Source of the DNA: Onchidella celtica
Lineage: Eukaryota > Mollusca > Gastropoda > Systellommatophora > Onchidiidae
NCBI GenBank assembly: GCA_963931925.1
Contig: OZ007571.1
Location: forward strand, 10,546,444 to 10,610,443
Length of the DNA stretch: 64,000 nt
Direction: 5' to 3'
Both the position numbers and the translations under genes were made by a program. Numbering within the stretch: position 1 is the first letter of the stretch; every line of letters begins with the position of its first letter. The notes beneath the pieces are model-generated. The model had not been told where the DNA came from and did no database searches. It saw nothing but the letters and a program-made list of their open reading frames with translations. This document shows positions 13,181-23,966 of this stretch, piece after piece.

Positions 13181-16100
13181 TAGTTCGTCCATCAGGTATG
13201 ATGATGACCTTAACAACACCAGAGGAATAAAGAACAGAAATTGTTGAGAATTTCAACACATGGACAATAAAGAGAACTAAAGGACACAGAGGACAGAATG
13301 GAAAGACTGTTCTTTCATGACTTATGGCTTCTCATGTGACTGATAAGTCCTATTTTTGCCCTGCAGACCCTTCCGCATAAATGACAAGAGTGCTCTGTTG
13401 GTTCAGTACCACTGGGCCTTTTCTTGCGCCGTTCTCTTTTTTTGATAGCCTGCTGGACTCTGTCAGCTTCCCATGCTTTGCTGCCTCTGGTAAGGGCCGC
13501 CCTCCAATTTGCACGATCAAGCGAGAGCTTTTCCCACTCACTCACATCAATGGCAAAGGCCTTCAGTGATTGCTTGAGAGTGTCTTTGTAACGTCTCTTT
13601 GGGGCCCCAACATTCCTCGTTCCATTGGAGAGCTCAGAGAAGAAGATTTGCTTGGGGAGTCTGGAGTCGGGCATTCTGACAACATGTCCTGCCCAACGTA
13701 GCTAAATTTTTTTCAGGTGGCAGAAGATGCTCAATTCCTTGGCACGGTTGAGGACCTCAGTGTCTGGAATTTTATCCTGCCTTTTGATCCTCAGGATCTT
13801 TCTAAGGCAGGCCAGATGAAAGTGATTTAGCTTTCTGGCATGCGATTGGTACACTGCCCAGGTTTCAGCCCCATAGAGTAGGGTGGGAAGGACCACAGCA
13901 TTGTACACTTTCAGCTTAGTGTCTGTGCGAATGCCGGCAACATCCCACACTCTCTTTCGAAGCCTGCCAAATGCAGAGCTGGCTTTGCTGATTCTTGAGA
14001 GAATTTCAGTATCAACACGAGCCGCGGAAGACAGTGTACTGCCAAGATAGGTGAAGTTCTCCGACACCTTCAGAAGACTGTCATGGACTTTGATATTTGG
14101 GGTCACAGGATACTTGTCGTCTGGAGTAGGCTGATGGAGCACTTCCGTCTTCTTTGTGCTTATTGTGAGGCCAAAGTTGTCACAGGCACTAGAGAACTTA
14201 TCAACACAGTTTTGCATGCTATCCTCATCGTGTGCCAGAAGTGCACAATCATCAGCAAATAGTAGGTCACAGACTTGAGTACTTTTGGTTTTGGTTTTTG
14301 CCTGAAGTCTCCTGAGGTTGAATAGACTGCCATCAGTTCGGTACTTGATGCTTACCCCTTGAGGAGGAGAGCTAAAGGCTTCTTGTAGCATTGCAGAGAA
14401 CATGATGCTGAACAGAGTTGGGGCTAAGACACAACCCTGTTTTACCCCATTTGTGACAGCAAAGGGCTCTGAAACACTGCCGTTGCTTTTGACTGCAGCT
14501 TGCATGCCATCATGAAACTGGCGCACTATTGTGATGAATTCGGGTGGACACCCAAACTTCGCCAAGATTTTCCAGAGGCCTTCACGACACACTGTGTCAA
14601 ATGCTTTTGTGAGGTCAACAAATGTGATATACAGCGCTTTATTTTGTTCCATGCATTTTTCCTGAATCTGTCTGGCAGCAAAAATCATATCCGCCGTTCC
14701 CCTCTCTTTACGAAAACCACATTGGCTCTCGGGAAGCAAGTCATTTGACGAGAGGTGATCAAGAAGGCGATTCAGAAGCATTCTTGCCAATATTTTGCCA
14801 GCAATTGAAAGTAGAGAGATTCTCCGATGGTTGTCACAGACTTGGCTGTCCCCTTTGTTTTTGTACAGATGGATGATTGAAGCATCTTTGAAGTCCTGTG
14901 GCAGCTTCCCTGCTTTCAACATATGATTGAACAACTCGGTCAACCTTTCAATAAGCTTTTCTCCACCGAAGGCATACACCTCAGCAGGAATTGAATCCAC
15001 GCCTGGTGATTTGTTAAAGGACATCTGATTTGTGGCAGTTCGGGTCTCATTTGCTGTGAATGGCTTGGCAAGAGCTGCATTAATAGGAGTCTGAGGGAGG
15101 CGGTCAATGGACTCAGTATTTATATTTGATGGCCGATTTAGCACACCTCCGAAATGTTCTGCCCAACGCTGAATTATGGCATTCAATTCAACAATGCGTG
15201 TTGAACCATCTGACGCAAGAAGTGGCGTAGTGCCAGAGCGGGATGGTCCAAACACAGCTCGGAGGCTCTCAAAGAACTTTCTAGTGTTGTTTGTGTCGGC
15301 ATATTTCTGAGTTTCTCTTACTCGCTCTTCAAGCCAGTCATTTTTCATTTTCCTCAGCTTCTTCTGGAGTACACCCTTACATGCACGCAGTGCATCAGCT
15401 TTTGCTGTGGAAGAGGGGTCACTGCAGTGAGCTTGGATGAGACTATTTTTTTCTTTGATGAGCACTTTGATTTCATTATCATTATCATTGAACCAGTCCT
15501 GGTGCTTGCGGACAGGAAAACCAACTGTGCTGCTAGCGCAAGAATGTACAGTCGTATTTAGGTCAGTCCAGCTCTGTTCAATGTTCTCAGGGTCAAAAGT
15601 CACGCAATCCAATTTTGAGGAGAGTTCTGATGAGAGCTCGCTCTGTTTCTCAGCTGAGCAGAGTTTTGAAACATTTAGGCGTTTAGGTGGCGCTTTCCCT
15701 TGAGGGCGTCTATTGCGCCTCAATGTTAGTCTGAGCTTGCAAACAATGAGTCTGTGGTCAGTTCCACACTCGGCACCACACATCGCCTTCGTCACAAGGA
15801 CATCCTTTCTGTCAGTCTTCCTCACAATGACATAGTCTATGAGATGCCAATGCTTTGAGCGGGGATGCATCCATGACGTTCTGTTTCTCACGGGGAGACT
15901 AAAATTTGTGTTGGTAATGAACAGGCCAAATTCAGCGCACAAAGTAAGTAAGCGCAACCCATTGTTATTGCATGAACCAACTCCATGAGGGCCCAAAACA
16001 TTTGGCCACGCTGAGATTTCGGAGCCAACCCTAGCATTGAAGTCCCCCAAGAGAATCAGCTTATCAGCTGCCGGGACAGAGCATATGACAGATTCTAGAT

Positions 16101-17471
16101 CAGAATAGAACTTGTCTTTGGCTTCATCTGGGTTTGTCATGGTGGGCGCATATGCGCTAATGAGGGTGGCTGACTGGCTTTTCCCAACTGGGATCCTGAG
16201 TGTCATTAGTCTGTCATTTATTTCAATTGGCATGGACTGCAAGTTTCTGACAAGGTCATTTTCAATTGCAAACCCAACACCATGCTGTCTCGGTTCGACT
16301 GCACCCTTGCCTTTCCAGAAGAAGGTGTATCCACCACTGAGCTCTTTGAGTTGGCCACTATCAGGGAGTCTGGTCTCACTGAGTGCCACTATGTCCAGGT
16401 TGTACCTGCTGAGCTCAATGGCAATAAGTGCAGTGCGTCTTTCCGGGTTGTTTGAGTTGTCCTGTAGTGTGCGTATATTCCAGGCTCCTAGCCTGAGTAA
16501 GCTGATTTTCTTTTTGTTTCGACCGCAAAAAGGGATCCCCACTGGTCGCGGTATACCAGTCAGGGTGATGTGAAGTGGGCTTTCTTTAGGGCACCTTTTC
16601 TAGCCCCTTCCTCAGTTGAGGTGAGCAGTGCTATCCTTAAATAAAGCTGCTCAGCTACTGTGGGTGCTGCCTCCCCACGCCTCCACTTCAATCGACGATG
16701 AAGCGACCATAGCCCACAGCCACCAACGTGTAGGTCTGTGCTAACAGCTTCCAGTCTATCCAAACCTGCTGCCACCGCACTCGCCCATCGCCGTTGGAAT
16801 TTTGAGAGGAAAGAAAACGAGACAAAGATGAAAGAAGACGAGGTGAGTGTTAAGACTGGCGCAAAGAATTTGTTTTTAGTGAGAAAGAGCTGCGCAAACA
16901 TCAGACTCACTCTCTCGCCTGGACACAACTTATCCAAGTGGCAAGACAGGGTCAAGACGACTGGAAATGTATCCAGGTGCAGGAGGATGCCAGAGGGACA
17001 GTCATATTGCCTGACCGGCTGCCTGTAGGCTACTCCACAGCCTCGCAGTCCCAACTGACTAGGGTGAAAGACCCAAACCAAAGAACACCAATACTGGTGG
17101 ATGCTCTGTGTCACGATATCCAGGCCAGAGTGACGGTATATTGCCATCTGCCCTATCAATCAACCACTGGCCTGCTGCCGCCAGCTTCGAAGCTGCGTCC
17201 GGGAAGTTTGCTCAATTCTTCGTCTGTGATTTAGGCAAACAAGCCTATGACCACACCGCTACCGAGGGCCAATATGAAGGACTCAAGTACTGAGGGTCAC
17301 ATTGTGCCCTAGCATGTGGCCGTTGGGTTAGATGAAACCTCCTCCGCCCTGGCCGTTTGCACCGACAGGTGCACGCCCACTGATACCATGCTAGCGTACC
17401 AGTTCATGAAACAGGTTGTACTGGATTACATGTTACCAGTAGCAGATTTTTCTGACCTGACCTGACCTGAC
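13181..17471 (-). mobile_element. Full-length APE-type non-LTR retrotransposon (LINE)
   Basis: The 4.29-kb minus-strand element starts at 17,471 with four tandem GGTCA-type units and runs through about 0.9 kb of leader. It encodes a single large endonuclease/reverse-transcriptase ORF (16,542-13,315) and ends in a short 3' UTR with a CATCATCAT motif near 13,190. It is flanked on both sides by CTTTTCCATTAA (13,169-13,180 and 17,472-17,483), a perfect 12-bp target-site duplication. This shows a complete and fairly recent target-primed insertion. The leader holds a 199-residue minus-strand ORF (17,159-16,560) in another frame, with no recognised domain; it might be an ORF1 relic or just open sequence. 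Exact clade (I/Nimb, RTE or other) cannot be assigned by eye. Confidence 0.9.
13315..16542 (-). pseudogene. LINE endonuclease-reverse transcriptase ORF with one internal amber stop
   Basis: The protein nicks target DNA and copies the element RNA. Residues 1-270 form an apurinic-type endonuclease with WNIRT (near 22), SETRL (55-59), GDFNAR (166-171), TSW (222), DYVIV (236) and TDHRL (261-265). The reverse transcriptase follows, with FVDLTKAFD (641-649), NGVKQGC (698-704) and catalytic FADD (762-765). The C-terminal part has LLYGAETWAVY and LRWAGHVVRM, and ends in one C2H2/CCHH-like finger with spacing C-x2-C-x12-H-x3-H. A TAG at 13,702-13,704 (codon 947) interrupts the frame between HLKKI and LRWAGHV; the frame then continues unchanged to a TGA at 13,315, about 1,075 codons in all. 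Arg574 in NHRRIS replaces the usual Gly. Otherwise intact. Confidence 0.9.
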
Positions 17472-17483
17472 CTTTTCCATTAA
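17472..17483. repeat. LINE target-site duplication, 5'-end side copy
   Basis: CTTTTCCATTAA, the second copy, directly abuts the GGTCA-type tandem units at the LINE 5' end. Confidence 0.85.
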
Positions 17484-17726
17484 CACATGACGTTATCACT
17501 TCCTGCGATGTGCAAACAAACTAACCCGTGCGCAAATTGTAGCCATTTGACAGATGCAGGACGTCATCCGCAAAAGGAGAGCAGTAAAACGTATCTAAAA
17601 ACAAACAAACAAATAAAAATAAAATAAAGCTAAAGGAACAGGCAAAATGAAGCAGGTCCATAATAATCACCCAGAACTGAAACTAATAAATCGATTTATC
17701 CCGGGCAGGGCCGGGAACTCAGCTAG

Positions 17727-20700
17727 TTTAAAATGATGCTAAAAATAATAAAAACACTGTACAAATCGATGGCTGGTTGGTATTAAATTCTCCATTGTGC
17801 AATAAAATTTGGAGATTTACTAGAGATTGATCAGAGATCAATACGGTTCAAAGCCTTAGATTTTCTTTGATCTCTTATGTATTGGTTAGAAACGTGTTGA
17901 GACTCCAATTCCAGCTATGGGGACCAGCTGTTGATGGCTTGGGAATCCAGCTCATTCACACGTTCTACAGAACGCCTGTTGGTACAGCACAGCGGTTACC
18001 AAGCACTGTCATCAGGGGGTACAGGTTCTACCCGAAACTTGTGAAATTTGCACAACATTATTTGAACGGGAAGGAATTGCTTTAAGAAATGGACTATGAT
18101 TTTTTTTTAAATCAATTAAATTTTTCTGTGCACCTTATGAAACCGATAAAGTAATACAAATTATATTATCATGTACACAGATAATTGGTCGGTTTTAAGG
18201 GTACGTGCCCCCCCCCCCCCCGGAATTTTTGAGAAAATTGTAGTTAAAGATTTTTGGCTCTTGGTAAATGTCTGGATCTCGTTGTTGTTTTTCCTGGTGG
18301 AGATAGTCATGTTTGTAACTAAGGATTGGAAGCCAAACTTCTCACAAAGGTAGGACAACGCCCATTTAAGACGTAAACGATGAAATTTAAAATTTCGACA
18401 AAATGGAGGATATCTATAGCGGGTGCTTAGTAGGCGCTTCTGATTGGGTCTACTTCTGTCGTACCGTTCTCCTCTACTCGGTCTTTAGTCTTGCTTTTTC
18501 CTGGCACAATGTGACCGTTGTCGTCTCGACGTGCTTTCTGCAAACTCAACCCCATTCATCTTCAAAACCGACCAATGGTGGAGCAGACAGAAGCTTCAGC
18601 GAGTCATTTCTTTCTCTCATTTTCTGTCCTTTTTTTCTTCCGCTAAATCCATCTCCTCCACGTCCCCGTTCCAATTTTTAATTTGTTTCATCTCAGCCTC
18701 GACGTAACCACGCATGTCTCTTCCAGCATAACCCCCCCCCCCCCCCTACCGCCGACGCTCTGCGCATAGATCTTTTCTTCATCTTTCTAACAAAACGAAA
18801 CAAAAATTTGACAGCTTAACTTGAATACAAACACAAACATTGAGTTTTTGTTCCCGGACTATCTCAGTGATCTCCCCCCCCTCAGTACGCTAACATTTCA
18901 AAAGTCCACGTAGACCCCACGTCATCAGTCAGACAGTACCTTGAAACAGCTGTCTCCCTGCATCCCGACATTCCCCAAGAAGCACGGCTCCTGTCTGTAT
19001 CTACCCAACAATCTTTTCATTCTTACACCAGGTTTCCCCTACTCGGAATTATCTGTTTCCATCTGGTAGATCCCCTGTGGTTTTCTGAAGCAAAATAAGC
19101 GCGTCCGTTTTGGGAATTCCCCGAGTTCTTGCCTCATTCAGAGAACCAGTTATGTCCTGTAATAATATCCGATCACGCATGGAACTTTTTCTTTGTTACG
19201 GGTGGCGCAGTTTTTCTTCACTAAGTACGCGCAACAACATGATGTCAATCATGCACTGTATTCTTTGTTCTCAAAGCAGATGCTTCTTTTTCTTCTTCTT
19301 CTTCTTCCCCTCTCTCTCTCTCTGTCTCTCTGTGTGTCGCCCGCGCGTTGGTATGCAGGGCGATTTTGGACGCACTTGTGACCTTAGCCAAGACAAAATC
19401 GTATTTAACTCAAATTAACTCTAATCCTTTTCTAACTTAGAACAAACCACAATTCCCCATTCACTTGCTATGTCACCCGTTCTTAGCAGGATTGCCTTTA
19501 TTTTGCAAAAATCGGCCAACAGTTTCACCTGTACATTCTTTCTCTCTGGCACTTTCAAACATCATAATCTCATCCATCTAGGTAACTGTTCAAGTTCCCT
19601 ATCACTAGGAAAAACAGTAATGAGAACAAAATATAGCATAATAATGATAGCTATTTTTATATATCCATGCTCTAAAAAGTGTTTACTACTTTCTCCACAA
19701 TCATTTCTCCGTCTCTTTTCATAACATCTCGCGCTTCTAATCTATATATAAAAAAAAATCGTTCCTCCTTCGTACCTTTTATCTGATATCGGGGAACAAA
19801 AAGTTGGGTGGGTGTCAGCTGCCAACTTTCGCACTTTCCTGAGAGCTACATACATCATCATTATCGTCTCTGGCAAGTTCTGAGAACTGCCAACCCCTTT
19901 TCTCTCGTTTACTTTCATCTACATGTATATATCCCAGTGAAGTGTATCTGCGCCATCCGTGTTCCATTTCGCTCAATCTAAGCCCGACAGAACAATGGAA
20001 AGACAGGGTATTCACGTCAAGTTAAATGGAAGAAATAACAGGTCAGAGTGAACATTGTAATACAGTACACAATCTTCCACCGGGTAAGTTTGATTCACAA
20101 AGTAAAAGAATGAAACCGATAACTGTTATATCTGGCAAGTTAATTAATTAAAAAAACAACAATGTAAGTGATTTTTTTGTTGTTGTTTAAAGCTTTCATC
20201 TGTTTCATCTGAGAGTGCTTTTAATAGCAACCTCCTCAATGTCTCCGGTTCCTTTTAATTCAATTCCACCTAGTGCCATTAACAGTCTACAATCTATTGT
20301 CCCTTCTCAATTTCTGTTATGTCTTACACCATGAGAATGGCTTTAATGTGAACACAAATGAATGCCTATCACATAATACGAATTGTGCTTAGCACAGTGA
20401 TTCTCGAATCTGATTATCAGAGCTCTATATATTTTTCTTCATCTTCACCTTTTCGGCTACTTCTCTTCCTGTGTGTGCTGGGTTTTCCCCGCTGGAAACA
20501 AACGCATTGTCAATGAAGATGTTGCAATCACGGACAGACAGAAATATAGGAATATCCTTTATTCTAAAAACTGTCTGTTTTTTTTAATCTATTGGTTCCG
20601 CTGCCTAGTCATGTTTCTGCTTCCTTCTTAGTCTCTTTCTCTTTTTGTTATGGTGGTAAAATCGAAGTACACTTCTTGCATCTTTCTACCCATCCATCCT

Positions 20701-22830
20701 TTATCTATTCATGTCATGCATACACTCATACATCCATCCACTCAATTCATTCATCCATCCAACTTTTCATCACTACAACGCTCTTTGCGCCCCCCCCCCC
20801 CCATACTCACATTGTTTTGCACTTTTATCTCACTCATGCATAACCAGACATTGCATGCACAGAGCGAAGAGGATCTCAAAAACATTGCTAGGAAATACAC
20901 AGAGCTAGGTACCCTTTTAACTTTTTTTTTTTTTTTTACTGAAGTTCTACTACACCTGTAAAACACATCTTCTGATCACATTAAACTAAAACCATATGAA
21001 GAAATCTGGAAAATAAATCATTTCTTCGATCTCACGACTAAGGGGGGAAAAGCCAAATAACATCACCATTAATTTCAATACATGTGCAGAAATCGTCCAT
21101 TCCATCCCCGTTTTATCAAGTTGGAGGAAACAAGAAAACAAATCAACACTGATTGACATGCAAAATATCACAGAGAGCACAACTGGCGCATTCACTGATT
21201 TTTGCTTGTTGTTGTCGTTGTTGTTGTTGTTGTTTTACAGCAAAACAGACGGTGCTAAATTGACACGGCCCACGAAAGTACTGGGCTATACTGCTTATCA
21301 ACATCTTGCGCTAGATTACTCGGAAGCTGGCTATATCAGGAATTCCTCTTTGAAGAATGTGCATGGAAAACTGTTAGACCTGATAATGTGCTTAACAGAT
21401 GCCTTAGTTCACTGAAACAAAAAAAAATAAAATGAAAAGCAATCTACTTCAGTTGCAGTTTGAATCAATATGTGGTTGCTCTTTCTTTCTCTCTCTCTCT
21501 TACTTTCTTCATTTTTTTTCTTTTCTCTTTCTTTCTTTCTATTTTAACCCAATACCTTACTGGCACCGCTTCTGTTTTCATACACTCCGGTGGCGGAGTA
21601 ACAGTTCATATTTTATTTCACCTGCTGCCTTATTTTCTCCCAAGGAAGAAATGGAAATGTTTTCTTTCCCTCAATGTTACGTCCAATTGAAATACAACCA
21701 AAAAAAAAACAAACTATTTCTTTCTAGAAAAAGGGCGGTGTGGAAGAGTTGGTTTGGCAGAAGGGGGGAGATGACTGGGTGCAAACACTAGTCTCGAACA
21801 CTGGAAGCTACAGAAGCCCCAGATGTCAAGGGCAAGTTGACAACACACGTTTTACAAACAATAACAAACACTGTTTCTAAAGTGTTATTTTTCCTATGTC
21901 TGGCGGTCTCGATCGCAATTTTTTCTCACAAATTCTTGGCAAAATTCAATGTGAATATAGATCTGTGCGCCTAGGTTTTAATTACAGGATACACGCCAGA
22001 GAAAAGAACATTTTGACCCTTTAAACACAAAGGCCATTGTTTCATTGCTTTGTCTACATGCCCTTTATTGAGCTTGGAAGTTATATACCATACAAACAAA
22101 TTAATTCACCAAGGTTACTGTAGCCTCGTTCTGATACACTGAAACATTCCTCATAGTTCACAGACATTATCTGGAGTGGATTAGTGGTTTACAATCAAAA
22201 TGCCCTCATGGGGAGAACAGCTCTAAATATTTCCACCATTGTGGTAATTACCATTACCGTAATTAACATTATTATCACATTATCCCTATTATCTTCATCA
22301 TTGTACGATTATTTATTCATTATCATCATCAACTTCGTGGAAACCAATGAAATCAGAGCCAAGTCGGTGCAATCAGCTCAAGCTTGAAGAATAGAGAGAG
22401 CTGTTTCCTCTGGGGACAATAGCAAATGGAGAGAGAGAGAGGGGGGAGGGGGAAAAAAAGAGCAGGAACAATTCTTTCATCGGTCGGTAGCATTACAATC
22501 GGTTCTGGTGGTGTGGCGCTTACACCGTGTAATACTCAACTTTGCTTAACCGTGCCATGCAGTGATCAAAGAACCGAGGCGGGTGGTTGGCTTTGCTGGA
22601 GGGTATGTGACTGCTGAGTCGTGTTTGTGTGAGAGAGAACACAACGGCTTGGGTACTAAGGAAGTGCCGGGTGGAGCAGGAGGTGAAGGAAAAAATGTGT
22701 GTCGTGGAACTGGAAGAAGGGAGAACAGTGGAGATTGGATGTATGACAAAGACATGGGGTAATAGAGGAAGAAATTTCGGGGGGGGGGGGGGTCGCTTAA
22801 AGATGAAATGGTAAATAAAAAATGATAAGA
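17727..22830. other. Gene-poor stretch, probably Lar intron Ig2-Ig3 or beyond
   Basis: Contains poly-C tracts (18,207; 18,729; 20,792), a CTT/CT tract (19,285-19,335), a GTT tract (21,201-21,235) and a CT-rich segment (21,480-21,545). No exon was recognised on either strand. Confidence 0.5.
19741..19795 (+). mobile_element. Possible second Helitron 5' end
   Basis: TCTATATATAAAAAAAAATC preceded by A resembles a Helitron head. I found no matching hairpin-CTAG terminus downstream, so it may be a fragment or chance AT-rich sequence. Confidence 0.25.
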
Positions 22831-23030
22831 NNNNNNNNNNNNNNNNNNNNNNNNNNNNNNNNNNNNNNNNNNNNNNNNNNNNNNNNNNNNNNNNNNNNNN
22901 NNNNNNNNNNNNNNNNNNNNNNNNNNNNNNNNNNNNNNNNNNNNNNNNNNNNNNNNNNNNNNNNNNNNNNNNNNNNNNNNNNNNNNNNNNNNNNNNNNNN
23001 NNNNNNNNNNNNNNNNNNNNNNNNNNNNNN
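22831..23030. other. Assembly gap, 200 N
   Basis: Exactly 200 undetermined bases, probably a fixed-size scaffold gap. Frames running through it are artefacts. Confidence 0.99.
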
Positions 23031-23362
23031 GGTAAAATCAACAGCCTGTCAATGTCTTGAGATTGGCTGGTCGATAAACTGGGCGTATTCTGTATGCCCT
23101 CAGATATTCTTTCGACCTGTCAGATCATAGTTTCAGGTGCGAACTTTGCAGCTTAAATAACAGAATGACGAAAAAAAACAAAAAAACGGCAAACAGACAG
23201 AGGAGTGGAAAAGTAAGAATCTGTGAGATAATCTACTCAGTTGAAAATGCCAAAAAAGCCCTGGGAATTGTTCTGTTGGACACATTTTGTGCGCTAAAGC
23301 AGGTATGGCATGAATGAATGAATGAATGACTGAGAAAGCAAGTGAGAGAATTGAAAAATGAA

Positions 23363-23426
23363 TGGAGAGAGAGAGAGAGTGAGAGACAGACAGACAAGCA
23401 GGCAGACAGACAGACAGAGAGACACA

Positions 23427-23459
<33 letters not shown>
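23363..23459. repeat. GA/CAGA microsatellite cluster
   Basis: GA tracts flank a CAGA/CAGG tetranucleotide section. A short GAAT array lies at about 23,311-23,330. Confidence 0.9.
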
Positions 23460-23667
23460 TAATGGAAGAAAGGTTGCTGAAAGACCAAACAAGTTGCCGT
23501 GTAATTAGAAATCTGCTTAAATTAAAATTTCATGTTGTCTAACTTCTCCGGCCTGCCTTATCTTCTCCTGTTGGGATGGACCCTTCACTCCTTTTTCTCA
23601 ACACAAGATATTATCAAAACGCTACTTTATTCAAGTTGGGGTGGGAAAGATGGCTGCTATTGTTGGT

Positions 23668-23712
23668 GGTGTTGCTGCTGTTGTTGTTGTTGTTGTTGTT
23701 GTTGATGATGAT
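23668..23712. repeat. TTG trinucleotide microsatellite
   Basis: GTT repeats with two GCT interruptions and a GAT end. It lies about 140 bp left of the Lar Ig2 donor. Confidence 0.93.
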
Positions 23713-23855
23713 ACCTTTGTTTGGCTGTTGTTTCTCTACCTGGGCGCCGCCTGTATAATGCTGGCATTTCGCACCAATGTTGTAGATCTTTCTTTATGGA
23801 GGTTCGCTGCTCTTGGCATTTACACCTCAATTTTGCACCAATGTAACGAACTTAC

Positions 23856-23966
23856 CTTTGATATAAATCATAGCTCGATACGAGTAGTTGACGCCATGAT
23901 CATTTTCAGCCACACATTCGTAGGTGCCCTCGTCCGATTCCTGCGTATGTCTAATGTGCAGATAAC
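23856..23966 (-). CDS. Lar: Lar exon encoding the C-terminal half of Ig2
   Basis: This 111-nt exon has acceptor CTTTTTTCAG|GT and donor AAAG|GTAAGT, both phase 1. It encodes YLHIRHTQES, then DEGTYECVAENDHG with the second Ig cysteine, then SYRAMIYIK. This corresponds to LAR residues of the type LQIESSEESDQGKYECVATN...NLYVR. The donor lies exactly after the NLYVR-equivalent, the point where vertebrate genes may insert the meB micro-exon before Ig3. It is the last exon of this gene that I can recognise to the left. Confidence 0.86.

Larger units (their letters stand above)
12683..17726 (+). mobile_element. Non-autonomous Helitron, interrupted by a LINE
   Basis: The 5' end reads TCTATATTAATAAAAG, preceded by A, which is the classic Helitron start (TC plus AT-rich head). 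The 3' end has a GC hairpin (stem CCCGG/CCGGG at 17,700-17,715), seven bases, then CTAG (17,723-17,726) followed by T. This is the canonical hairpin-CTRR end inserted between A and T, with no target duplication, as expected for rolling-circle transposition. Removing the nested LINE (13,181-17,471) and one copy of its 12-bp duplication leaves about 741 bp with no Rep/helicase ORF, so it is non-autonomous and must have been moved by an autonomous relative. A 23-bp imperfect hairpin lies inside at 12,985-13,033. Confidence 0.8.

Noticed and set aside
14500-16573. Plus-strand frames inside the LINE (82 to 153 codons)
   Set aside because: Opposite-strand shadows of the endonuclease/reverse-transcriptase ORF.
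22520-23130. Frames of 102 and 173 codons near 22.5-23.1 kb
   Set aside because: Most of their length is the 200-N assembly gap.
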